DNA of 5,303 nucleotides. Source: DSM-111022 sp043424535 (GTDB taxonomy: Bacteria > Bacillota > Bacilli > Lactobacillales > Aerococcaceae). The notes below the pieces were generated by a model. That model ran no database searches. It was not told the origin of the DNA and saw nothing but the letters and a program-made list of their open reading frames with translations. Position 1 is the stretch's first letter. The number at the start of each line of letters is the position of its first letter. Position numbers and translations under genes: made by a program. Of the stretch, positions 1 through 5,303 are shown in pieces. The DNA lies in contig JBHWOV010000062.1 in NCBI GenBank assembly GCA_043424535.1, positions 1 to 5,303 of the forward strand, read 5' to 3'.

Positions 1-46
1 ACTTGAAATTGAGAGTGTGTAAAAATAAGAATAGCTATGTTTTCAT

Positions 47-58
47 TTCAAATTTGAA
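47..58. repeat. 12-bp perfect palindrome upstream of rpoY
   Basis: The sequence TTCAAATTTGAA is a perfect palindrome about 70 bases before the rpoY start. Its half-site TTCAAAT recurs at 99-105. It could be an operator, but in AT-rich intergenic DNA a palindrome of this size can also arise by chance. No gene is supported in 1-128; the rest of this stretch holds only the weak promoter candidate, a 4-bp stem (CAGG-GAGT-CCTG, 75-86) and the rpoY ribosome binding site. Confidence 0.3.
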
Positions 59-64
59 TAAATA

Positions 65-92
65 TAGGAACAAGCAGGGAGTCCTGTATAAC
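65..92 (+). promoter_or_regulatory. weak candidate sigma-A promoter of rpoY-rnjA
   Basis: A TATAAC box (87-92) lies 16 bases after a poor -35 match, TAGGAA (65-70). Transcription would start near 98-100, giving a leader of about 30 nt before the rpoY ATG. An alternative is TTGAAA (3-8) with TAAGAA (26-31) at 17-bp spacing. Neither is strong, and the main promoter could lie left of the window. Confidence 0.3.
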
Positions 93-128
93 AAAACATT
101 CAAATTAATATATTAAAGGAGAGATTAA

Positions 129-344
129 ATGATTTATAAAGTGAATTATCAAGAATCAAAAACAGATGCACCACTTCGAGAAAATACAAAAAGTTTATAT
201 ATTGAAGCAGACTCAGTTGCGGAAGTGCGTCAAAAACTATCAGAAAATACACCATACAATATTGAATATATACAAGAATTAACAGGTGCTCATTTAGAAT
301 ATGAGCAAGAAAAAAATCCTGACTACAAGGTTTTGACATATTAA
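129..344 (+). CDS. rpoY: RNA polymerase epsilon subunit (RpoY, YkzG/DUF1447 family)
   Basis: This 71-residue protein is a small auxiliary subunit of RNA polymerase found only in Firmicutes. The family binds the core enzyme and resembles the phage T7 inhibitor Gp2; it was earlier called omega-1. Visible family signatures are the opening MIYKVNYQE, the segment RENTKSLYIEAD (about residues 17-28), NTPYNIEYIQ (about 40-49) and the HLEYEQ segment near the C-terminus. The length matches the family. The start is fixed by AAAGGAGAG at 115-123, seven bases before the ATG. Its stop is one nucleotide from the rnjA start, the arrangement usual in Bacillus and lactic acid bacteria, so both proteins should come from one mRNA. 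The identification rests on sequence pattern and neighbour together and is secure. Confidence 0.95.
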   Translation: MIYKVNYQESKTDAPLRENTKSLYIEADSVAEVRQKLSENTPYNIEYIQELTGAHLEYEQEKNPDYKVLTY

Positions 345-345
345 G

Positions 346-2058
346 ATGGCAGTAAATTTAAAAAATAATGAAGTTGGCGTCTTTGCAGTCGGTGGTCTCG
401 AAGAAGTTGGAAAAAATATGTATGGGGTCCAATTTCAAGATGAGATTATTATTTTAGACTGTGGTGTCCTATTTCCGGAAGATGAGCTATTAGGTGTTGA
501 CTATGTAATCAATGATTTTCATTATCTAATGGAGAATCGTGATAAAGTTAAAGCACTGGTGATTAGTCATGGACATGAGGATCATATTGGGGGCATACCT
601 TATTTACTTAAACAAATGAATGTTCCTATTTATGCTGATCCATTGGCTAGCTCATTGATTCGTAATAAATTACAAGAACATGGTTTATTACGAGATGCTA
701 AATTAACAGAATACAACGAAGATACAGAACTTAAATTTGATAAGCTAAGTGTGAGTTTTTATCGAACAACACATAGTATCCCTGAAGCTTATGGTGTTGT
801 TGTCCATTCACCACATGGCAATATTATTTTTACAGGTGACTATAAATTTGACTTCACACCAGTCGGGGAGCCTGCTAATATTCATCGAATGGCTAAATTA
901 GGGGACGAGGGTGTCCTACTGATGATGGGAGATTCTACGAATGCTGAAGTCTCTACCTTTACAATGTCAGAACGAGTGGTTGGTAAGTCAATCAACAACA
1001 TTATTCAAAGCATTGAAGGACGCGTTATCTTCGCTACGTTCGCATCCAATGTGTCGCGATTACAACAAGTTGTTGAAACAGCGATACGTACTGGACGTAA
1101 GATTGCCGTCTTTGGTCGCAGTATGGAAAATGCATTTAAAAATGGGCGAGAATTAGGTTATATTGATGACCATGGCAAAGATGTCATTATTGATAATCGA
1201 GACATTAATCGCTATCCAGCAGAAGAAATTATTATTTTATGTACGGGTTCTCAAGGTGAACCAATGGCAGCCTTAAGCCGTATCGCAAATGGAACACATC
1301 GTCAAATTACGATTCAACCAAATGATACGGTCATTTTCTCAAGTTCACCTATTCCAGGGAATACGATGAGTGTTAATAGAGTTGTCAATCAATTAACGGA
1401 AGCGGGCGCTGAAGTAATTCATGGTAAATTGAATAATATACATACTTCTGGTCATGGTAGTCAACAAGAACAACTACTAATGATGCGTTTATTAAAACCA
1501 AAATATTTCATGCCAGTCCATGGTGAGTACCGTATGCTCCATATCCAGGCTCAATTGGCTCAGATGGTAGGAATACCAGAAGAAAATACATTTGTTTTAA
1601 GAAATGGCGATATGCTCGCATTAACAAAAGATTCTGCGCGCTATGCAGGACACTTCAATGCAGAAGATGTCTATGTTGACGGAAGTGGTATTGGAGATGT
1701 AGGTAATATTGTTCTTAGAGACCGCAAAAAACTTTCTGAGGATGGTTTAGTTATTGTGACAGCGACAATTGACTACAAGAAAAACCAATTAATTAGTGGA
1801 CCTGATATTATGTCACGTGGCTTTATTTATATGCGTGAATCAGGAGATTTAATTAATGAAATGCAACAAAAATTAAAAGCAGCGATTAATCGCGGTTTAA
1901 ATGAAAATGGCAATAATGTCACAGAACGAATGATCCGTGATATTGTTATCGAAACCATCAAACCGTTCTTATTTGATCGTACACAAAGAACACCAATGAT
2001 ATTACCTGTTCTGTTAGACGTTCACAAAGGTGTTAGAAAAAGAAAGAAACAAGCATAA
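346..2058 (+). CDS. rnjA: ribonuclease J1
   Basis: RNase J1 is a cytoplasmic, zinc-dependent 5'-3' exoribonuclease and endoribonuclease that matures rRNA and degrades mRNA. The protein has 570 residues, near the family's usual 555-565. The metallo-beta-lactamase domain carries the metal site HGHEDH at 75-80, H143 (TTHSIPE) and D165 (TGDYKFD). The beta-CASP region carries GHGS at 369-372, with H370, and PVHGEY with H392; these correspond to Bacillus subtilis J1 H368 and H390. The C-terminal domain follows from about residue 460. The complete HxHxDH set distinguishes it from J2 paralogues, whose motif is degenerate. The early loop reads GGLEEVGKN, where B. subtilis has GGLGEIGKN. The ATG lies one base after the rpoY stop and has no good Shine-Dalgarno; the nearest is AAGG at 327-330, 15 bases away. 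Translation is therefore probably coupled to rpoY. A strong terminator follows. Confidence 0.97.
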   Translation: MAVNLKNNEVGVFAVGGLEEVGKNMYGVQFQDEIIILDCGVLFPEDELLGVDYVINDFHYLMENRDKVKALVISHGHEDHIGGIPYLLKQMNVPIYADPLASSLIRNKLQEHGLLRDAKLTEYNEDTELKFDKLSVSFYRTTHSIPEAYGVVVHSPHGNIIFTGDYKFDFTPVGEPANIHRMAKLGDEGVLLMMGDSTNAEVSTFTMSERVVGKSINNIIQSIEGRVIFATFASNVSRLQQVVETAIRTGRKIAVFGRSMENAFKNGRELGYIDDHGKDVIIDNRDINRYPAEEIIILCTGSQGEPMAALSRIANGTHRQITIQPNDTVIFSSSPIPGNTMSVNRVVNQLTEAGAEVIHGKLNNIHTSGHGSQQEQLLMMRLLKPKYFMPVHGEYRMLHIQAQLAQMVGIPEENTFVLRNGDMLALTKDSARYAGHFNAEDVYVDGSGIGDVGNIVLRDRKKLSEDGLVIVTATIDYKKNQLISGPDIMSRGFIYMRESGDLINEMQQKLKAAINRGLNENGNNVTERMIRDIVIETIKPFLFDRTQRTPMILPVLLDVHKGVRKRKKQA

Positions 2059-2061
2059 ATT

Positions 2062-2096
2062 AAAGCCCTATTGATTTTATATCAATAGGGCTTTTT
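2062..2096 (+). terminator. Rho-independent terminator of rpoY-rnjA, possibly bidirectional
   Basis: A perfect 14-bp stem (2062-2075 with 2081-2094, AAAGCCCTATTGAT and its complement) encloses a 5-base loop and runs into TTTTT at 2092-2096. It starts three bases after the rnjA stop. On the minus strand the stem is followed by TTTAATTTA, so it may also stop the convergent reductase transcript, which has only a weak AT-rich inverted repeat of its own (2104-2113 with 2133-2141). Confidence 0.93.
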
Positions 2097-2148
2097 CTCT
2101 TTGCCAAATTAATTAATAAAGAAAAGTTTACCATTAATTGGAAGTCAA

Positions 2149-3111
2149 TTATTGATCTAATGACCAGTCAATAATCGGACCTTTTGGCACGATTAAGTTA
2201 GCATTAATCGTTGGATGACTGCCATAATAATGTGTTTTGATGTGGTCGAAATTTACTGTTTCTTTTACAGTAGGTAAATGATAAATTTGACGAGTATAAC
2301 GCCATAAATTTTCATAATCCCATAAATGGCGGAGATTACATTTGAAATGGCTATAATACACACTGTCAAAACGAACTAATGTCGTGAAGAGACGAATGTC
2401 AGCTTCAGTCAACTGATCACCGACGAGGTAGTCTTTACCTTCTAATATTTCTTCTAATTTATCTAAATGATCAAATACATTAGTCATTTCTTCTTCATAA
2501 ACATCTTGTTTTGTAGCGAAACCAGCTTTATAGACGCCATTATTGACATTATCATAAGTTAAATCATTCATAGCGTCGATTTCAGAACGTAATTCTTCAG
2601 GGTAGAAATCACCCGGTTTAGCTCCTAAATCATCGAATGCAGTGTTTAGCATACGAATAATATCAGATGATTCATTATTGATGATTCGATCTTCTTTTAA
2701 ATCATATAATACTGGAACAGTTACACGTCCAGAATAATCAGGCTCTGCTCTTGTATAAATTTGATGGAGATAGTCAGCGTCCATTACAGGATCTTTGATG
2801 ACACCTTCAGCATCTTCAAATGTCCAACCATGTTCTAACATGATAGGATTGACGATTGAAATGGAAATCATATCCTCTAGACCTTTTAATTGACGTACCA
2901 TATAAACTCGACTAGCCCAAGGACATGCGAGAGATAAATAAATATGGTAACGACCTTTTTCGGCAGGGACAGCAGCTTGACCTTCAGGACCTTCGCTTCC
3001 ATCTTTCGTAATCCAATCTCGGAATTGAGAGTCTTTACGAATAAAACGACCCCCTGTACTATCTGTATCATACCATTTATCTTGCCATTTACCATTAACT
3101 AATAAGCCCAT
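2149..3111 (-). CDS. glutathionyl-hydroquinone reductase (Xi-class glutathione S-transferase, YqjG/ECM4 family)
   Basis: Enzymes of this family (EC 1.8.5.7) use glutathione to reduce S-glutathionyl-hydroquinones, returning hydroquinone and oxidised glutathione in the cytoplasm. The 320-residue protein shows the whole family pattern: an N-terminal extension, then a thioredoxin fold with catalytic C63 in LACPWA, W96, a cis-proline segment RVTVPVL (P133) and the glutathione-binding NNESSDI (E147, S148). The helical domain contains YYSHFKCN (Y253) and HYYGSHPTIN (Y296), matching E. coli YqjG residues C63, Y253 and Y296 at the same positions. CPWASR replaces the CPWAHR of E. coli. The start is set by AAGGAGG (3117-3123), five bases before the ATG, and a good promoter lies just upstream. 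It is transcribed alone. Glutathione dependence is inferred from the family; many relatives of this organism import glutathione or lack it. Confidence 0.93.
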   Translation of the reverse strand: MGLLVNGKWQDKWYDTDSTGGRFIRKDSQFRDWITKDGSEGPEGQAAVPAEKGRYHIYLSLACPWASRVYMVRQLKGLEDMISISIVNPIMLEHGWTFEDAEGVIKDPVMDADYLHQIYTRAEPDYSGRVTVPVLYDLKEDRIINNESSDIIRMLNTAFDDLGAKPGDFYPEELRSEIDAMNDLTYDNVNNGVYKAGFATKQDVYEEEMTNVFDHLDKLEEILEGKDYLVGDQLTEADIRLFTTLVRFDSVYYSHFKCNLRHLWDYENLWRYTRQIYHLPTVKETVNFDHIKTHYYGSHPTINANLIVPKGPIIDWSLDQ

Positions 3112-3144
3112 AATATCCTCCTTGATTATTTAGAATTCGTAATA

Positions 3145-3173
3145 ATTATACAGGTAATAAATTGTCAACTCAA
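3145..3173 (-). promoter_or_regulatory. sigma-A promoter of the hydroquinone reductase gene
   Basis: Read on the minus strand, TTGAGT (3173-3168) and a perfect TATAAT (3150-3145) are separated by exactly 17 bases. Transcription would start near 3138, giving a leader of about 27 nt that includes the AAGGAGG site. This is the best promoter match in the window. Confidence 0.7.
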
Positions 3174-3176
3174 ATA

Positions 3177-3197
3177 TTATGCATAAACTTGCATAAC
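3177..3197. repeat. palindrome and direct repeat between divergent promoters
   Basis: TTATGCATAA (3177-3186) is a perfect 10-bp palindrome. TGCATAA occurs at 3180-3186 and again at 3190-3196, ten bases apart, one helical turn. The second copy overlaps the plus-strand -35 box, and the palindrome ends four bases from the minus-strand -35 box. This position suits an operator acting on both promoters; no regulator is encoded in the window. Confidence 0.35.
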
Positions 3198-3216
3198 AGG
3201 CTATAATTATTATAAT
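3189..3216 (+). promoter_or_regulatory. candidate sigma-A promoter of the RDD-ldt operon
   Basis: TTGCAT (3189-3194) precedes a perfect TATAAT (3211-3216) by 16 bases. Transcription would start at about 3222-3224, leaving a very short leader of about 15 nt before the 3238 ATG, mostly ribosome binding site. A second TATAAT at 3202-3207 has no recognisable -35 box. Confidence 0.5.
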
Positions 3217-3224
3217 ATGGACAA

Positions 3225-3232
3225 AAAGGAGA
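3225..3232 (+). promoter_or_regulatory. ribosome binding site that fixes the RDD gene start
   Basis: AAAGGAGA lies five bases before the ATG at 3238. An in-frame ATG at 3217 has no ribosome binding site and directly abuts the TATAAT at 3211-3216, so it would fall upstream of the predicted transcription start. The 3238 start is therefore preferred. Confidence 0.8.
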
Positions 3233-3237
3233 CCATC

Positions 3238-3744
3238 ATGCAAGAACAAATAACAACTAAATTACGATTGACAAGTATATTAACCGACTGGTTAATGATG
3301 AATGTTGGTCTATTGTCAGGAATTGTTATTATACTCATCATAAATCTCGCTTCTCGTTTTATCGCTGGAGACTATTTGGCATTGTCTTGGAATCATTTTT
3401 TACTGATTTTACTCGTATATATACCATGGCTAATATTATACATATGGTTTGACCTCAATAAGGATGGATCGTTGGGGAAACAACTTCTTCAATTAACACT
3501 ACACACTGATAAATCACGGACAGTTAGCATCTTCATCAGAAATATATTGAAGTGGGTTCCAGTATTTATGATTATTTCTGCACTAATTTTTAGTTTTGTA
3601 TCTCATTTCAATCCCATAGCAGTAGGAATAATTATTGGAAGTATCGTCTGGATAATAATCAATATTATTTTATTAATAGTAACAGAAGGGCAAGGGCATC
3701 TTATAGATAAAATCGTCAAAACGAGAGTGATAAAGAAACCATAA
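3238..3744 (+). CDS. RDD-family integral membrane protein
   Basis: This 168-residue protein is very hydrophobic, with four likely membrane segments at about residues 19-38, 52-71, 106-122 and 127-148. It has the features that name the RDD family: R10 and D17 at the entry to the first helix, the loop DGSLGKQLLQL (76-86) followed by SIFIRNILKWVP (97-108), and D157 in LIDKIVKTRVI near the C-terminus. The family has no single established function; some members are linked to ion (sodium/proton) transport, and others are accessory domains beside diverse partners. Its stop is 16 bases from the start of an L,D-transpeptidase and there is no terminator between them, so the two form an operon. A role in the cell envelope is possible from context only. 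The family call is good, while function is unknown. Confidence 0.82.
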   Translation: MQEQITTKLRLTSILTDWLMMNVGLLSGIVIILIINLASRFIAGDYLALSWNHFLLILLVYIPWLILYIWFDLNKDGSLGKQLLQLTLHTDKSRTVSIFIRNILKWVPVFMIISALIFSFVSHFNPIAVGIIIGSIVWIIINIILLIVTEGQGHLIDKIVKTRVIKKP

Positions 3745-3760
3745 TGGAGGGGGTTAAACG

Positions 3761-5146
3761 ATGAAATGGGGCAAGAAGAAATTACCAAAAGTTTGGTGGT
3801 TCATCGTTTTAATGACGGGTTTGATTCTCGTATATTTGTTCGGACTGTTTTATTATCGTACTCATTTTCTCGCAAATACGATGATTGGTTCAACAAATGT
3901 AGCTGGTCAGACAGTTGATTCCGCTATTGAAAAAATTAATGAAGATTTAAACAATTATGAAATAGCTTTGACTGAAAGTGGAGAATCTCTAGGCTTTATT
4001 GAATTAGGACAATTAGGTTCTGAAATAGCAGAAGCGTCGGTTTTAAATGAGACAATGGCCCAACAAAATCGTTACACTTGGCCAATTGCAATGTTTAATC
4101 AAAAAGGAGTCCGTTCTGATAATCTAATCGAAATGGATGATGAATTAGTAGCCGGACTAATGGAAGCCTTATCAATTCAAAATGATGACCGAGAGCCTTC
4201 AACAGATGCATTTCTTCAAGAACAAGATAATCAATTGATTGTTGTTCCAGAAACATACGGCAATCAAATGAATATATCTTCGCTAAAAGGAGCGCTATCT
4301 CAGCAATTTCTATCTGATGAACATGTGCTAGCATTAGAGGACGCCTATATTCAACCTGAAGTAAAAGAAGGCAGTAATGAAATTCAAGCACAAATGGATT
4401 ATTTGAATGAAATGAAACAGACAAATATCACAATGATGTTTGACAATAATGAAGTGACGATTCCTCAAGAAGTGATCGCTTCCTGGGTATCATTGGATGC
4501 ACAAGGACAACCGATTATAGATATTGAAAGCATTGAAGATTATATATTAGAAGTGAACCGTGAATATGCTCAATTATTCCAACCGCATCAATTTCACAGC
4601 ACATATCAGGGGACGGTCACTGTCCAACCAGGAACCTTAGGCTGGTATATAAATCGATTCACAGAAGCTGAGCATATTGCCTCCTTGATATATGAAACAG
4701 GTGAGTATCGATATGAACCGCATATTGAAGGATATGGATATGGTTTGAATGGAGCAATCGGTAATAGCTATGTTGAAGTCGATCTCACGCATCAAATGAT
4801 GCTTATCTATATCGATGGAGAATTGGTTCTTGATACACCTATTGTGTCCGGTAAAATTGGTGCGAATACTATTCCAGGTGCCTATCAAGTATGGCAAAAA
4901 TTAGAAAATACAGATTTAACTGGCTATGATCCCACTCGTAATCGTGATTATGTTCAACCAGTTGATTATTGGATTGCATTTGATGATCAATTGCAAGGAA
5001 TACATGATGCGAATTGGCAATCATATTTTGGGGGCGATGCTTATTTAATGGGAGGGTCTCTTGGATGTATTAATACTCCACCGAGCGTGATGGGGACAGT
5101 CTATGAATTAGTTGAAGTAGGCATGCCAGTACTCGTTATTGAATGA
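3761..5146 (+). CDS. membrane-anchored L,D-transpeptidase (YkuD domain with peptidoglycan-binding N-terminal region)
   Basis: This enzyme class forms 3-3 cross-links in peptidoglycan outside the cell, taking a tetrapeptide donor stem and resisting most penicillins. The 461-residue protein has a basic N-terminus, a single membrane anchor (about 12-32), an extracellular region resembling PG_binding_4 (about 36-330, with HFLANTMIG at 35-43 and REPSTDAF at 144-151) and a YkuD catalytic domain (about 337-460). H415 and C436 are 21 residues apart, as are H421 and C442 of E. faecium Ldtfm (466 residues); S433 matches its S439. The motif reads SLGCINTPP, so L434 replaces the usual histidine. The start follows GGAGG at 3746-3750, ten bases away. 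It is the second gene of the operon with the RDD protein and ends before a terminator. Ldtfm-like activity is inferred. Confidence 0.93.
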   Translation: MKWGKKKLPKVWWFIVLMTGLILVYLFGLFYYRTHFLANTMIGSTNVAGQTVDSAIEKINEDLNNYEIALTESGESLGFIELGQLGSEIAEASVLNETMAQQNRYTWPIAMFNQKGVRSDNLIEMDDELVAGLMEALSIQNDDREPSTDAFLQEQDNQLIVVPETYGNQMNISSLKGALSQQFLSDEHVLALEDAYIQPEVKEGSNEIQAQMDYLNEMKQTNITMMFDNNEVTIPQEVIASWVSLDAQGQPIIDIESIEDYILEVNREYAQLFQPHQFHSTYQGTVTVQPGTLGWYINRFTEAEHIASLIYETGEYRYEPHIEGYGYGLNGAIGNSYVEVDLTHQMMLIYIDGELVLDTPIVSGKIGANTIPGAYQVWQKLENTDLTGYDPTRNRDYVQPVDYWIAFDDQLQGIHDANWQSYFGGDAYLMGGSLGCINTPPSVMGTVYELVEVGMPVLVIE

Positions 5147-5171
5147 TTATATAGATAGAAAAAAGGTGAGA

Positions 5172-5198
5172 ATGATATTTAGGTTCTATAATTTTTAG
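5172..5198 (+). other. possible 8-codon leader ORF
   Basis: An AGGTGA element (5164-5169) precedes an ATG at 5172 encoding MIFRFYNF, ending in TAG at 5196-5198. The stop codon overlaps the left arm of the following terminator. The encoded peptide is rich in Phe and Tyr. The arrangement resembles an attenuation leader, but an ORF this short can occur by chance, and the distance from ribosome binding site to ATG is tight. Confidence 0.2.
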
Positions 5199-5228
5199 TG
5201 TTGATGAGAAATCATCAGCACTATTTTT
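5197..5228 (+). terminator. Rho-independent terminator after the L,D-transpeptidase gene
   Basis: AGTGTTGATGA (5197-5207) pairs with TCATCAGCACT (5212-5222) over 11 bp with one G-U pair and a GAAA loop, followed by ATTTTT (5223-5228). It lies 50 bases after the stop of the L,D-transpeptidase gene and can end that operon. It also stands upstream of the truncated gene at the right edge, so it could act as an attenuator or as a guard against read-through. Confidence 0.8.
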
Positions 5229-5243
5229 GTGTATACAAAAAGC

Positions 5244-5301
5244 CATGCATTTCCTTTATCATATAAGTGACTAAACAAAATGAAAGGAAGGAAATGGCAT
5301 G
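5244..5301 (+). repeat. inverted repeat masking a ribosome binding site and start codon
   Basis: CATGCATTTCCTT (5244-5256) pairs with AAGGAAATGGCATG (5288-5301) over 13 bp with one bulged G (5297), around a 31-base loop. The right arm contains part of the purine-rich ribosome binding site and the ATG at 5299. In RNA that includes both arms this start would be hidden. RNA beginning between the arms would leave it open. Confidence 0.5.
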
Positions 5302-5303
5302 AC
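5299..5303 (+). CDS. start of a truncated gene at the right edge
   Basis: AAAGGAAGG (5283-5291) stands seven bases before an ATG at 5299, and only Met and the first two bases of a Thr codon (AC) fit before the window ends. The nearer ATG at 5294 is followed by Ala and a stop, so it is not the start. The product cannot be recognised from this. The non-coding structures before it make a transposase or an attenuated gene plausible, which is inference only. Confidence 0.4.

Noticed and set aside
2..22. possible C-terminal tail of an upstream gene (LEIESV then stop)
   Set aside because: Six codons cannot be assigned to any family and occur easily by chance.
1..128. riboswitch or T-box leader before rpoY
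   Set aside because: The leader is short, has only a 4-bp stem and no terminator or T-box motif.
100..339. 79-codon open frame on the minus strand opposite rpoY
   Set aside because: It lies almost wholly antisense to the conserved rpoY gene, and its hydrophobic content follows from the reverse complement of AT-rich coding DNA.
941..1156. 71-codon open frame on the plus strand inside rnjA
   Set aside because: It is out of frame within the conserved beta-CASP region of RNase J1 and shows no family features.
2886..3095. 69-codon open frame within the reductase gene on the same strand
   Set aside because: It is another reading frame of the well-supported reductase around its catalytic cysteine and encodes nothing recognisable.
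3217..3237. seven-residue N-terminal extension of the RDD protein from the ATG at 3217
   Set aside because: The ATG touches the -10 box and lacks a ribosome binding site, while 3238 has AAAGGAGA at good spacing.
3603..3788. 61-codon minus-strand frame across the RDD-ldt junction
   Set aside because: It is antisense to the last RDD helix and to the ribosome binding site of the next gene, with no ribosome binding site of its own that I can see.
4095..4897. two minus-strand frames (4095-4424 and 4637-4897) inside the L,D-transpeptidase gene
   Set aside because: Both are antisense to conserved PG-binding and YkuD domain sequence and have no independent support.
1..5303. CRISPR array, tRNA or rRNA genes, phage or defence genes
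   Set aside because: No regularly spaced repeats, cloverleaf or rRNA-like segments were seen, and all full-length genes are of known housekeeping, detoxification or cell-wall families.

Overview
The window is AT-rich chromosomal DNA from a low-GC Gram-positive bacterium, most likely of the order Lactobacillales (a Carnobacteriaceae-, Aerococcaceae- or Enterococcaceae-like organism). The evidence is an rpoY-rnjA pair (RNA polymerase epsilon subunit and RNase J1), strong AGGAGG-type ribosome binding sites, and an L,D-transpeptidase closely resembling Enterococcus faecium Ldtfm in length and motif spacing. The genus cannot be fixed from the sequence alone.

Layout: positions 1-128 are a non-coding leader with a 12-bp palindrome and a weak candidate promoter. 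Positions 129-2058 hold rpoY and rnjA, one nucleotide apart, closed by a strong 14-bp terminator hairpin (2062-2096). Positions 2149-3111 on the minus strand encode a glutathionyl-hydroquinone reductase (Xi-class GST), convergent with rnjA. Positions 3112-3237 are a divergent promoter region: a good minus-strand promoter for the reductase, a plus-strand promoter for the next operon, and a palindrome and direct repeat between them. Positions 3238-5146 are a two-gene operon of a small RDD-family membrane protein and a membrane-anchored YkuD-type L,D-transpeptidase. Positions 5147-5303 hold a terminator, an inverted repeat that overlaps a ribosome binding site, and the first codons of a gene running off the window.

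Functionally there are three separate units: transcription and RNA decay (rpoY-rnjA), quinone/thiol detoxification (the reductase), and cell-wall cross-linking (RDD-ldt). All full-length genes belong to known families; I see no previously undescribed multi-gene system. The points most worth checking are the Ser-Leu-Gly-Cys active site of the L,D-transpeptidase, where relatives have Ser-His-Gly-Cys, and the doubly guarded (terminator plus RBS-masking hairpin) start of the truncated gene at the right edge, which may be the left end of an insertion sequence or an attenuated gene.
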